A stretch of DNA of 64,000 nt from Dipylidium caninum (lineage: Eukaryota; Platyhelminthes; Cestoda; Cyclophyllidea; Dipylidiidae), in assembly GCA_017562135.1 (NCBI GenBank), contig QEYB01000448.1, positions 310,001-374,000 on the forward strand, given 5' to 3'. The notes beneath the pieces were generated by a model, which worked only from the letters and a program-made list of their open reading frames with translations, was not told where the DNA came from and searched no databases. Position numbers and translations under genes: made by a program. Shown here piece after piece: positions 56,101 through 62,800 of this stretch (its first letter is position 1; each line of letters opens with the position of its first letter).

Positions 56101-57957
56101 AACAGCATAATGGGAAAAGGGAACGTCAACGTTCCCCACTCCCGCGTCGGCCTCCCTCCCTCCTCTGTACATGGAAACATCCAATTCTCCCCTCTTAACA
56201 GACGACAATGTCCGTTTTAAAGTTTATGCCTTAATTTACGAGGTGATTCAACCCGTTTGCATGCTAATCATGCGCCTCGGTTAACATGGAGTTTCTCCTC
56301 AAACCGTATGAAAATGACTGCGTTGATTACTAATCGACTGACACAATCGAGTGAGGAGGTGGCAGTCGCCGGGTAACTGAATTAAGAATTAAGAATTAGG
56401 AAGGGCGGCGACTAAGCGAGGGTGGCGTTAAGATGAGGGAGAAGACAAGTGCGATTGTAGGCCACGTATTGAGAGGGTGGACGACTTCCCCACCAATTCA
56501 CTTTCTCTCTCCACTGTAGGGGAAATACAATTTGGGATTAACTGGCTCGGGCTCATGCTAGCGCTGGAGATTGTGCGGACAATCGCGCCCAGTTTGGCCA
56601 CGAAAGCGCGAGTCCACGCCGGAATGATGGTGGAGGAGGAGGAGGAGGAGGCGAGGGGAGAAAAGTGTTTTAAAAAATGTTGCGAAAGGTTGCCACTTGT
56701 TCCTCTTGTGTACGCCCATATGAGTGGACACAGAGAGAATATATTGTGGCCGGAGAGGGGGCGACAGGATGGGACAGCTGGAGGACAATTTTAAAATGCC
56801 CACTCTGTATTTAGGAGATGGAGGAAAATATCACTTAAATGGGGATATAATTAATGACTTTCGTCTGCATCGATGGTGGAACCCACAAGGACAGCACTTT
56901 TTTTTGCGAGTTACTGTGATTTATTGGCCGAGATGCGAGGGCCACCCAGGTTGTTTAGCTTTCCCCAAATGCCCGAATTGTCCCCGTTCTCCATGGCCAA
57001 GTTTCCGTCCGCCAATTGACGCGCCTTAAAGCGGTGCTTTTTGGAACACTTAAAATCACAGGGAGGATAAAAGCCCCGAACGATAAATAGACACGCCTTA
57101 GCTTGAGAGAAGGACTGAATATGGCCATTTTAGTCACCTTGTCAGTGTCGTTTCCGAGTGTCGGCATGTGAGGGGCTCTCACTTCAAAGTACGCCTGACG
57201 GTGACATACGTGACAGGTTAAGAAGCACCAAGTGAAGGTGTTAGACAAAGACCACAGACATGCAAGCCGCTCAGTGATAACGAAGACACTCCTCTTGTCT
57301 CCAGCCTGCTGCTTGCCTCCATAAACCTATAAATTACAAGTTTCCAGATGAATTAATTTTCTCATCACTTTGCCGATGAAGTCCCATGAGAAAAGCTGGT
57401 CTTTGTGACTTCACACAGAATGCAAAAAATTGTTTATAGACGGCATATTATTACATCCACTGCCAACTTCAAGAAGTAATTAAGGAATCGTTCAAAAAAA
57501 GAACTTGGAAAGCTGCCAAGGGAGAGGAAACCTGGATTTCCACCTCAAACTACCCATGTCAGTGCCCCGTTCTGAAGCACACCGTTTAGCATATTTCAAA
57601 TGTCGACAAGAGCAGAACTTCGCATGGCAACCACTTCTCTGTGATATATGGCGGATAGCAGAATGGTACGTACATTCTTTCCGTGTCGAGTGGAATAGTA
57701 CTGGGGATATCCTTTAAGTTGGCGCCGGAACATCTGAGGGTTTTGGCAAAACAATGACATTCCGCTGGACAGGCAGACATCTCGAGTCCTCCTCCACCGA
57801 CGTCGCCACCTGAGGACGCTTGGACTCCCACGAGGCTCGACTCTCGCCTCTGCTTCATCGCCTGCGGACGGTAGGGATGCCAACTTCGGAGGGGTTCACC
57901 ACCACCAACGACGCCAACGAGGACGAACAGCAGAGACAGTAGTCGGGCGGGAATCAT
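25742..57957 (-). CDS. slit: Slit guidance ligand (complete, 32 exons)
   Basis: Secreted Robo-receptor ligand for axon guidance and cell migration. The joined exons give about 1,609 residues: signal peptide ([19 protein letters not shown]), LRR domain D1 (to about 249), D2 (to 476), D3 (to 714), D4 (to about 890), six EGF repeats (to about 1165), laminin G (to about 1350), EGF7 and a cystine knot. This 6+1 EGF order is that of arthropod Slit; vertebrates have three EGFs after laminin G. Start: the ATG at 57957; an upstream in-frame GTG is not used. Joined exons, 5' to 3': 57674-57957; 51681-51752; 51215-51286; 47709-47780; 47033-47104; 46216-46391; 45593-45755; 44794-44865; 43272-43343; 43116-43187; 42967-43038; 41704-41775; 39665-39822; 36712-36985; 36564-36635; 36451-36522; 36347-36415; 34626-34852; 34378-34507; 34236-34307; 34084-34155; 33947-34018; 33576-33647; 33124-33504; 32824-32963; 32557-32650; 32380-32519; 31981-32130; 30446-30732; 30116-30353; 26268-26654; 25742-26195. 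The last exon has a frame break. Confidence 0.93.
26268..26654 (-). CDS. slit: Slit exon: end of laminin G and EGF7
   Basis: Begins by completing Thr, then [19 protein letters not shown] (last strand and cysteine of laminin G). A basic linker follows, then the [19 protein letters not shown] ... [14 protein letters not shown]. Acceptor TACCTTCAG, donor GGGC|GTAAAG (phase 1). The EGF has a longer loop than usual between its third and fourth cysteines. Confidence 0.9.
26859..27508 (+). repeat. Inverted duplicate of the Slit EGF6 exon region (left arm)
   Basis: About 650 bases that match the reverse complement of 31550-32193 with few differences. It carries a full copy of the EGF6 exon at 26921-27070 with intact splice-like ends, but on the plus strand, so antisense within the host intron. 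One coding difference is visible (CNYHRC here against CNFHRC in the sense copy). The last 250 bases come from the right half of the repeat element at 30968-31797. Confidence 0.95.
26921..27070 (+). pseudogene. Antisense copy of Slit exon EGF6
   Basis: Open for its full 150 nt in the EGF frame ([10 protein letters not shown] ... YRCHCPRG), with CCAG before and GTGAGT after. It cannot contribute to the Slit mRNA because of orientation, and nothing suggests a separate promoter. Confidence 0.85.
27509..28356 (-). mobile_element. Reversed repeat-family sequence and degraded flank copy
   Basis: Reverse-orientation family body (AACACGTTTAACGTCTAC, CAATCGTTGGCGGACAATCG). From about 28222 to 28356 there is a diverged third copy of the sequence that flanks the family end beside the EGF6 exon (compare 27131-27251). 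Boundaries are approximate. Confidence 0.5.
28357..29256 (-). mobile_element. Reversed copy of the inverted-end repeat family
   Basis: About 0.9 kb from GGGAAACTATGAAGC to GTTTCAGAGTTTTC. The body is reverse-oriented (CACGATTTACATCTAC, GAGGAGGATGAGGAGG, CACACACACGCACAC). The sequence after the right end, AGCCTAATGC, mirrors the GGCATTAGG before the copy at 30968, so the true ends may be slightly longer than the core inverted repeat. Confidence 0.65.
29257..30115 (-). mobile_element. Two reversed, truncated repeat-family fragments
   Basis: About 29290-29530 and 29880-30075 both carry the reverse-oriented body (GGCGCTTCGTCTCGAGGAAG; GGCGCCTCGCCTCGAAGAGC). The second ends about 40 bases from the laminin G exon at 30116. 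The unique interval between them shows nothing recognisable. Confidence 0.5.
30116..30353 (-). CDS. slit: Slit exon: laminin G, second part
   Basis: 79 codons plus one base starting [19 protein letters not shown], with [16 protein letters not shown] and [10 protein letters not shown], the typical laminin G strands. Acceptor GCTTTTCAG, donor A|GTGAGT. The single A is completed to Thr by the exon at 26654. Confidence 0.92.
30446..30732 (-). CDS. slit: Slit exon: end of EGF6 and laminin G, first part
   Basis: Starts [19 protein letters not shown], then [20 protein letters not shown] and [20 protein letters not shown]. Acceptor CTTGCAG. It pairs in phase 1 with the EGF6 exon, and donor AAG|GTATGT leaves phase 0 for the next exon. 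Confidence 0.93.
30968..31797 (+). mobile_element. Full copy of the inverted-end repeat family in a Slit intron
   Basis: 830 bases from GGAAACTATGAAACGAGCG to GCACCCGTTTCATAGTTTCC. The outermost bases extend the match (TCGGAAAC and GTTTCCGA). It contains the family body, including a GTGTGTGT tract and CCTCCTCCTCCTCGTCC. It has no coding capacity. Its right 250 bases, with the next 396 bases of flank, form one arm of the inverted duplication. Confidence 0.85.
31550..32193 (-). repeat. Inverted duplicate, right arm (contains the functional EGF6 exon)
   Basis: Partner of 26859-27508. This arm holds EGF6 in the Slit sense direction and is the copy used, because only it keeps order, orientation and phase with the flanking exons. 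Confidence 0.95.
31981..32130 (-). CDS. slit: Slit exon: EGF5 end and EGF6
   Basis: Starts [19 protein letters not shown], then [14 protein letters not shown] and GYRCHCPRG. Acceptor GTTCCTCCAG, donor CGTG|GTGAGT, phase 1 both ends. EGF6 has a long leader between its neighbour's last cysteine and its own first. Confidence 0.92.
32380..32519 (-). CDS. slit: Slit exon: EGF4 end and EGF5
   Basis: Reads [19 protein letters not shown], then [18 protein letters not shown] and CPRGFSG. The DxDDC and GGY context fits a calcium-binding EGF. The acceptor CCCTCAAG ends a 37-nt intron. Donor G|GTAAGC, phase 1. Confidence 0.92.
32557..32650 (-). CDS. slit: Slit exon: EGF3 end and EGF4
   Basis: Reads [20 protein letters not shown], then [12 protein letters not shown]. 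Acceptor CCCCGTAAG (weak pyrimidine tract), donor CAA|GTAAGT (phase 2). Confidence 0.9.
32824..32963 (-). CDS. slit: Slit exon: EGF2 end and EGF3
   Basis: Reads [19 protein letters not shown], then [15 protein letters not shown] and [12 protein letters not shown] and GVNNFTC mark a calcium-binding EGF. Acceptor TCCCATCTAG, donor CGAG|GTAACT. Confidence 0.93.
33124..33504 (-). CDS. slit: Slit exon: D4 LRR C-cap, EGF1 and EGF2
   Basis: Begins [20 protein letters not shown] (LRRCT), then [20 protein letters not shown] (EGF1) and [15 protein letters not shown] (EGF2). It has the classical Slit join CNPC after the fourth LRRCT. Phase 2 both ends; acceptor ATTTTCCAG, donor ACAG|GTGCCT. Confidence 0.95.
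33576..33647 (-). CDS. slit: Slit D4 LRR exon (72 nt)
   Basis: LRR repeat with ILQNNDIS and [10 protein letters not shown], phase 2 at both ends. Its last TT plus the next exon's A makes the consensus Leu. Donor TT|GTGAGC. Confidence 0.9.
33947..34018 (-). CDS. slit: Slit D4 LRR exon (72 nt)
   Basis: LRR repeat [20 protein letters not shown], phase 2 both ends, acceptor CCTTTTAG, donor CT|GTAAGT. Confidence 0.92.
34084..34155 (-). CDS. slit: Slit D4 LRR exon (72 nt)
   Basis: LRR repeat [20 protein letters not shown], phase 2 both ends, acceptor CCTTGTAG, donor TT|GTATGT. Confidence 0.92.
34236..34307 (-). CDS. slit: Slit D4 LRR exon (72 nt)
   Basis: LRR repeat [20 protein letters not shown], phase 2 both ends. 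Acceptor TTACAG, donor AT|GTAAGT. Confidence 0.92.
34378..34507 (-). CDS. slit: Slit exon: D4 LRR N-cap
   Basis: Reads [20 protein letters not shown], then [14 protein letters not shown], a standard LRRNT. Phase 1 in, phase 2 out. Acceptor CTTTATAG, donor TT|GTAAGT. Confidence 0.93.
34626..34852 (-). CDS. slit: Slit exon: D3 LRR C-cap
   Basis: Begins [19 protein letters not shown] and continues with [10 protein letters not shown] and DFRCHEGDA, an LRRCT, then a Cys-containing linker. The usual C-D-C of the cap reads KCTP here, so the second cap cysteine is missing. Phase 2 in, phase 1 out. Confidence 0.9.
34853..36346 (-). other. Slit intron between D3 LRRs and the D3 C-cap
   Basis: About 1.5 kb. 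The part at 35190-35570 is markedly AT-rich. The part at 35575-36150 is more GC-rich and holds a short plus-strand open frame from ATG 36054 ([16 protein letters not shown]) of 32 codons with no recognised relatives. Confidence 0.5.
36347..36415 (-). CDS. slit: Slit D3 LRR exon (69 nt)
   Basis: LRR repeat [20 protein letters not shown], one codon shorter than the other LRR exons but still phase 2 both ends. Acceptor GCTTTTAG, donor GT|GTAAGT. Confidence 0.9.
36451..36522 (-). CDS. slit: Slit D3 LRR exon (72 nt)
   Basis: LRR repeat [20 protein letters not shown], phase 2 both ends, acceptor TCCCTAG, donor CT|GTAAGT. The following intron is only 35 nt. Confidence 0.9.
36564..36635 (-). CDS. 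slit: Slit D3 LRR exon (72 nt)
   Basis: LRR repeat [20 protein letters not shown], phase 2 both ends, acceptor CCTTCAG, donor CT|GTAAGT. Confidence 0.92.
36712..36985 (-). CDS. slit: Slit exon: D3 LRR N-cap with long insertion
   Basis: Reads [15 protein letters not shown], then about 37 extra residues, then [19 protein letters not shown]. This is an LRRNT whose loop between the third and fourth cysteines is greatly extended. Acceptor TTTTGTAG, donor TT|GTAAGA; phases 1 and 2 fit the neighbours. Confidence 0.9.
37384..38208 (+). mobile_element. Copy of the inverted-end repeat family in a Slit intron
   Basis: 825 bases from GGAATCTTTGAAACGCG to CTTAGTTTCC, in the same body orientation as the copy at 30968. 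The ends are flanked by AGGGT on the left and ACCCT on the right, extending the inverted match. The GTGTGTGT block is reduced here. Confidence 0.7.
38410..38600. repeat. CpG-rich TGCG-type repeat
   Basis: Imperfect TGCG/CGTG tetranucleotides at about 38520-38594, preceded by GGTCGGTCGGTCGG and its near inverse CCGGCCGACCGAC. Most of the stretch alternates purine and pyrimidine. Confidence 0.8.
39665..39822 (-). CDS. slit: Slit exon: D2 LRR C-cap
   Basis: Reads [20 protein letters not shown], then [12 protein letters not shown] and LQPC, an LRRCT. Phase 2 in, phase 1 out. Acceptor CATTTCAG, donor T|GTGAGT. Confidence 0.92.
39823..41703 (-). other. Slit intron in D2
   Basis: 1.9 kb with no recognised repeat-family copy or gene. 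Two passages look partly alike, GAACCGGTC(C/A)TTCC-type sequence near 40527 and 41535, suggesting an old internal duplication. Confidence 0.45.
41704..41775 (-). CDS. slit: Slit D2 LRR exon (72 nt)
   Basis: LRR repeat [20 protein letters not shown], phase 2 both ends, acceptor CCTTTAG, donor TT|GTAAGT. It is the last D2 repeat before the C-cap. Confidence 0.92.
41776..42966 (-). other. Slit intron in D2
   Basis: 1.2 kb without recognised genes. It has a short G run at 42173-42182 and a GT run near 42236-42250. Confidence 0.45.
42967..43038 (-). CDS. slit: Slit D2 LRR exon (72 nt)
   Basis: LRR repeat [20 protein letters not shown], phase 2 both ends, acceptor CATTTTAG, donor CT|GTGGGT. Confidence 0.92.
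43116..43187 (-). CDS. slit: Slit D2 LRR exon (72 nt)
   Basis: LRR repeat [20 protein letters not shown], phase 2 both ends, acceptor CACTTAG, donor CT|GTACTT. Confidence 0.92.
43272..43343 (-). CDS. slit: Slit D2 LRR exon (72 nt)
   Basis: LRR repeat [20 protein letters not shown], phase 2 both ends, acceptor CCCTTAG, donor CT|GTGAGT. Confidence 0.92.
43496..44587 (+). mobile_element. Long copy of the inverted-end repeat family in a Slit intron
   Basis: 1,092 bases from GGAAACTATGGAACGGG to CCCGTTTCATAGTTTCC, the clearest pair of inverted ends here. The extra length is within and after the body; the last 140 bases include ATAAATAAAAATATCGAGC, also seen near 24822. Confidence 0.8.
44794..44865 (-). 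CDS. slit: Slit D2 LRR exon (72 nt)
   Basis: First D2 repeat, [20 protein letters not shown], phase 2 both ends, acceptor CCACAG, donor CT|GTACGT. Confidence 0.92.
45593..45755 (-). CDS. slit: Slit exon: D2 LRR N-cap
   Basis: Reads [15 protein letters not shown], then [17 protein letters not shown] and [13 protein letters not shown], an LRRNT. Acceptor CTTTTTTAG. The donor TT|GTAGGT is chosen over GTTTGT four bases earlier because only it gives the phase 2 needed by the next LRR. Confidence 0.9.
45836..45887. repeat. Perfect 26-nt tandem duplication
   Basis: Two identical 26-base units (45836-45861 and 45862-45887), each starting ATGTTGAGTGAGCG, in the intron between the D1 C-cap and D2 N-cap. 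Confidence 0.95.
46216..46391 (-). CDS. slit: Slit exon: D1 LRR C-cap
   Basis: Reads [20 protein letters not shown], then [12 protein letters not shown] and LLHCP. The donor C|GTACGT gives phase 1, which the next exon completes to Gln; the GTGACA six bases further would break the frame. Acceptor ACAACCAG. Confidence 0.92.
47033..47104 (-). CDS. slit: Slit D1 LRR exon (72 nt)
   Basis: LRR repeat [20 protein letters not shown], phase 2 both ends, acceptor TTGTAAAG, donor TT|GTAAGT. The next exon's A completes Leu. Confidence 0.92.
47709..47780 (-). CDS. slit: Slit D1 LRR exon (72 nt)
   Basis: LRR repeat [20 protein letters not shown], phase 2 both ends, acceptor GAATTGTAG, donor CT|GTATGT. 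Confidence 0.92.
47781..51214 (-). other. Slit intron in D1
   Basis: 3.4 kb. Several open frames here, the longest about 200 codons near 50139-51111, have no recognisable domain, and overlapping frames on the opposite strand are equally long. Nothing else was identified. Confidence 0.5.
51215..51286 (-). CDS. slit: Slit D1 LRR exon (72 nt)
   Basis: LRR repeat [20 protein letters not shown], phase 2 both ends, acceptor CATTTCAG, donor TT|GTAAGT. Confidence 0.92.
51681..51752 (-). CDS. slit: Slit D1 LRR exon (72 nt)
   Basis: First D1 repeat, [20 protein letters not shown], phase 2 both ends, acceptor TCCTTCCAG, donor CT|GTGAGT. Confidence 0.9.
51753..57673 (-). other. First Slit intron (5.9 kb)
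   Basis: The longest intron. It includes a reversed repeat-family fragment at about 52190-52365 (CAATCGCTGACAGAAAATCG, CTCGTTTCATAATTTG) and a GT run at 53671-53696. No further Slit exon is needed: exon 1 and the exon at 51752 join in phase. First introns often hold enhancers, but nothing specific is visible. Confidence 0.5.
57674..57957 (-). CDS. slit: Slit exon 1: signal peptide and D1 LRR N-cap
   Basis: ATG at 57957, hydrophobic signal peptide [19 protein letters not shown], a linker of about 45 residues, then LRRNT with [20 protein letters not shown] and [14 protein letters not shown]. The donor AT|GTACGT (phase 2) is preferred over GTACCA three bases on, because A from the next exon then gives Ile in the LRR consensus position. 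Confidence 0.9.
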
Positions 57958-59801
57958 GCTGCCACGCGGTGACACGACTTGGACTGAACTCGGGGTGATT
58001 GTTCTGTCGATAGGTGGCTCGATCTCCCTCTCACACAGGTGAGCCCCGAGGTGCCATGGTGATTGGGCCTTCGGTCTTATGGTGGGTATAAGCTCTCGGG
58101 TGTGTTATGAGCCTGCTTGACTAGGTGGGCCTCGTGTCTACTACGCGGGTGGTAAAATGACGCCAGCGACAGGTGATGGAAACGCATTAGCGCGTCGTAC
58201 GCACACACCCACGCACGCGTGTATATTTACGCGTCTGTCCGGGTCTCCCGTTGGTCGGAGGTGAGGTTACCCGTCGTCTGATTGGCCGCTCGGCCTGCCA
58301 CTTCAAGTCCTGAGTGCGTCCCGAGAAAATGTACTACTCGCCTGGGTGGTCCCGCCTCCACGCGTTGCCATCTATTCAGACGCGTGTTCCGGTCGTGGCC
58401 TCCCTTGCCAACTCGCCGAGGCGAGTGGAGGGGTGGAGACGGCCCACTTCGAGATTCCCTCGGCCTAATTAGGCGCTCCCGTCATCTACTCGCCACCAAC
58501 CACCACAGTAGCCATGCCCGAGCACTCAAAAACTACCATTAAGGCCAGAAGTCAGAAGGTGTTTTAGGAAAACTAATACTGAGGAAGTTCTCTCTTCCTT
58601 TGAACGGCATATTCAAAGGTGAGGAAGCACAAAGTTACAGACGAACTGAAAGACCACTCCTCTGACAGACAATAGGGTTGAGAAGGCACCTTCTGCCCCT
58701 CAATAGAAAGTGCAGCAGAAACCCCGGCCTAATGGCCAACAACTGGGAGTTTAGTACAGTTTAAACCGGACATACGACTGCGTGCAATCATTTTCTCGTC
58801 AGTAGTTAATAAGGATCAAAAGTTGTCTTTGTAGAAAACGCATACACATCCTCTTCTCCTTTCGTGCTCTCAGCTCGCCAGAAGAGGTTTAACCAAAATC
58901 CCACAAAGCAAACAAGTGGCAAAAAACACTACGTCTTTCGTACTGAACCACGAGAGCCCTTGATGGGAACGCGGGATATGGTGCCTAACAAATATTTACG
59001 CATTTCCCCATGAGGCTCTTCACAAATGATGCGACTCGGTTCACCCGTACACGCGGCTAGCTGGACTGAAATGAAAAAAAAACCATCTTCTTACATGAAA
59101 TAGATTTAGACCATTCCATTTGAGAGGAAAGAAATCGTGTCAGTTAATTAGAGCTATAAGAGAAAACTGGTGCACAAAGTGAGTACATTGAACGATCACG
59201 AAAAGAGGAGGAAATTTTGTACCGACCGAAGAGTCATTCCGCGAGAGACAATGATGTTCATTTTAGTCACGGGGATTTATTACTCATAAAGGAGATTTGC
59301 ACTCATCCATACTCATCGCTCCAATTGTGGCCGAATAGGTAAACACTCAAGTAAAAAAAAACTATTTAACGCCTGAAAGGGGAGCCGAACCCTGTGGGAA
59401 AAATCCATTGGAGGAGCACTTGCCGCCTTCAAATTCGAGTTAAGTTTGCTTAACATTGTCAGGGATCTCAAGAGTTTCGCATTAAAACACAGGGTACGTA
59501 ACAGCAAATTTGGCCCAACTACCGTCGACTATAACTGACTCACGGTGATAACATGAGCGTCTTTGCAATAAATTATAAGGTTAAGCGTCAGCCGTAAGTT
59601 CAGAAGATGTTTAACTTTCTCTGCCGATAGGGAAATAAACTGTAGTTTTTTATACGTTGTATGTTCGGGAAAAATTGTGGAACCAAATATTGTTACTCAT
59701 GATATTTAAGTAGCATCAGTCGTAGTGCGCAGTAAAAATGAAGGAGAACGAAAGACGAATGTATTTAAAGTTCGCATAAAACCATTGTCAATTTTTACAA
59801 A
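57958..59801 (-). other. Intergenic region: BRIP1 3' side and Slit promoter side
   Basis: 1.8 kb between two minus-strand genes. The first 600 bases upstream of the Slit ATG are GC- and CpG-rich; the remainder is AT-richer. A TTTATT at 59275-59280 (AATAAA on minus) lies about 520 nt after the BRIP1 stop and could be its polyadenylation signal. Confidence 0.4.
58219..58227 (-). promoter_or_regulatory. Possible TATA-like element upstream of Slit
   Basis: Minus strand reads TAAATATAC about 260 nt upstream of the Slit ATG, inside otherwise GC-rich sequence. Motif match only; no transcript start is known. Confidence 0.2.
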
Positions 59802-59889
59802 TCATGGAGTTACTGTGACTTGTGTCATCTTTTCAACGAATGCGCTCAGATCCTCCAGCAAATCCGACCACCTCTCGTGGGAGACAAAT
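59802..59889 (-). CDS. BRIP1: BRIP1 terminal exon
   Basis: After completing Gln it reads [20 protein letters not shown] and stops at TGA 59802-59804. This matches the helix after the helicase core in BRIP1. Acceptor CATTTCTAG, phase 2 in. Confidence 0.82.
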
Positions 59890-62800
59890 CTAGAAATGAT
59901 GGGAACGGGTAAGAGGGCATGCATTATTAAGTGAAACAAGTAAACTAAAAGACTCACTGGTTACGCAGCCACCGAGAGATTCCGGGGAGGTAGCGTTGGG
60001 GCTGCTCGACAAAACGCGCTTCGGCGAGAATTATAGCGCCCCAGTCGCCACGATGGCGGATACACCTGCCCAGGGCCTGATTAAGCGCCCTGTAGGCCTG
60101 CGCCTCGTACCATTCTGAGCCGGAGAGAACGCTGGACGGAAATTCTGGTTCCGGGGCGCAGGTCGACAGGTCCGTTTGCTTGACCACTGATGAGGAGCCT
60201 CCTTGTTTCATCTGATACATTTGGAAAGTCCAAAAAGATCGGTTATTGGTGGCGTTGTTTTGATCAAGCTTACGCCAAAACTAGGAACTAATAACTCCGT
60301 AAATGACTTAGTTAATTTATCAACAATAAATATCTCGTCAATTCCAATTGCACTTCATTTCTTGTTTATTCGACAACGCACCAAAGCCTTCCGGAGAGGC
60401 GTAGGGGGTTTGATTTTGGCTGAAGAAGGCTGTTTACTAGGAACCTTTGTATCAGCCTTTTGGCAGCCACTAGAGACTCCATCGATAGTGCGTTTCTATA
60501 CAAAAGACAAACAAACCCGACTATTTCCATGCAGATAAGTACCAAAAAAAAAAACAATTTAATGGAAATAAACATTCTATCACAACGAGAAAAGTATGCG
60601 ATTGGAAATTCTTCTCTACTCCTTTTCTTATAATACTCAATTAAAAGGGTCCTGCCGGTAGCCTCCGTTACTCTCACCACCTTTTGCCTCCCTTTTTATC
60701 CATATAAAATAATAAATATCGGTAAAAATGGAACCGACTCGTCAGTACGAGAGTTTTGTCTAAGTTAACCTGAAAATACCGTAACAGTTCGCGATTTTCT
60801 CAACACTAAATCCGGTCGCGACAAAGGAGACAAGCAGTTTCTTGACAGACAATAGCAAATTTGGAGGTTCAAGTTGCTTCACGTGATCCATTGTGCTAAA
60901 CACAATGGATCTGCCGCATAAACACCATGAGAGGGGACAGGGTGCGGGAGGACTGCTCAAAAGCCTAAGGAAAGGGCGACACGCACCAGAGAAGTCCTGA
61001 GAGGAGATGGATAAGGAGTCAGCGAGCGTAGAGCATCGTTAAACGCACGTTTTTGTTCAACCTAAATGGTAAAGTATGCTCTAAATTTGGGGGTTAAGAG
61101 TGTCGATTTTTAACAAATAAAAACCCCTGTTTTGTGGAAAACACGGAGGAATGAAAAAAAAAGCCTGCAGCTGGTAAATCCCCTACCGCTGATAATCAGG
61201 AAATCGGCCTTCCATAGACTGCTGACCAATCCATGCGAGTGGTGTGAGATAGGACTGCATAAAAAACACTTTCAAAGCAACTAGCCACTTTATAAATATT
61301 CATTTTCCGGAAATATTTCCCGCGTTAGTAAGACAGACGACATTATGAAGTAAACTGACAAAGACCAAGTGCCAAAAATGGTACTATTTGGGGTTAATTC
61401 TCCTAAACTACCACAACGTGTCACGAACGGTAGGTTCTTTTATACAAGTCATCCAAAAGCTAAGTGGTAACAAGCAAAACGTCCATGCTGTCCAATGCTA
61501 CGACAACCGAGTATGTTCAGGGATAAACGAGAATGCATGGCAAACTGGTCGCATAGCTAAGTCGGATTAAAGTGAAGGCGGAGGTTAAGCGCATCAATTT
61601 TCACAAATTCTTTTTATAAAAAGTCACCTCGTGTGTGGACTTATCCCGTGTAAAAATATAAAAAGACAGAGGTGGTTTGAGGAGCAAAATGCCCTATTTT
61701 AAAACAGGCCCATTGTCAGTTTCAGAAGACAGACTTGAGGATCCTTGAAGGCTGGGAAGGGTATTCCGATGGCAACCACGAGTCTGCCATAGTCGTCGGC
61801 GAAGTCCAAGCCCTCGCTGAGTTTGCCGCGGCACACGCCCAAAGCGAGAGCCCCGGTAACACCGGCGGGGAAAGTGCCAACGCGTAGAATCAACGGCTTC
61901 ATGAAATTCAGCCACCCAATTCTCGAAATTCTCCGAGGATCTGGGCTCCACGAACACTACTTTCACCTGTTCCAACCGACGCAGAAGGCCAGTCAACTGG
62001 GGAGGATGCAAAAGCAATGAGGAAAGCACGGTCAGTCTATTGCGCTGATTACAATCGAGTTAATGATGTCAATTGAAGGAGAAAAGCTCTTGACAAATAA
62101 CAGGTCAGAAAGGAGGAATCTTTTCCTGGTTTTACGAACAATGAAATAGAAATTCGTAAAGTAGAAACAAGTGTTACGACGCAACGATTCAACGGATTTA
62201 GAAAGGAGTCAGTTGAATGATGAAATTAGTATATTTAAAGCATTAAGCTGAACATATACGAAGGACTGTGTCTAGTAACAAAAGTCCTCTAATAATGTGT
62301 ACGAGGATCATTACGAGAAATACACATTTAAAACTCGCAAGAACACTTGGGTCTGTAGAATGACAATTTAACAGAAAAGCAAAGAGGCGTCGCAGTATGC
62401 TAGTAGTTGGAAATTCCGTAAGAAAAAGGTTGATCAACTAGGTTATTCAAATGTTTAAACTTTACCCGAGTTACGGGAAAAAGCAGGGAAAAATCAGCGG
62501 TGATCCAGGAGTGTGACAACCAACCTTCCAACGATCGACAACCTTGTCGAGGAGGCTGTAGGAGGGGAAGAAGCAGAGCACCCCACCAGGCACGTGTTGG
62601 CAGGCCTCGAGGAGTAGATGGCCCAGGTCGTCCTGGAAGACGAAGGCACTCTGATGCGCGTAAGTGGCGCAGAGGCGTGATCCATCCGGTCCCCGAGACA
62701 CACAGGCGGCAAAAACGCGCTCAGCAGGCACCACATGACCCGCCTCCAAGCGGACGGGGAAGTCGACGTGCAGCTCCGCGACCAGCGCCTCCATCGGCGC

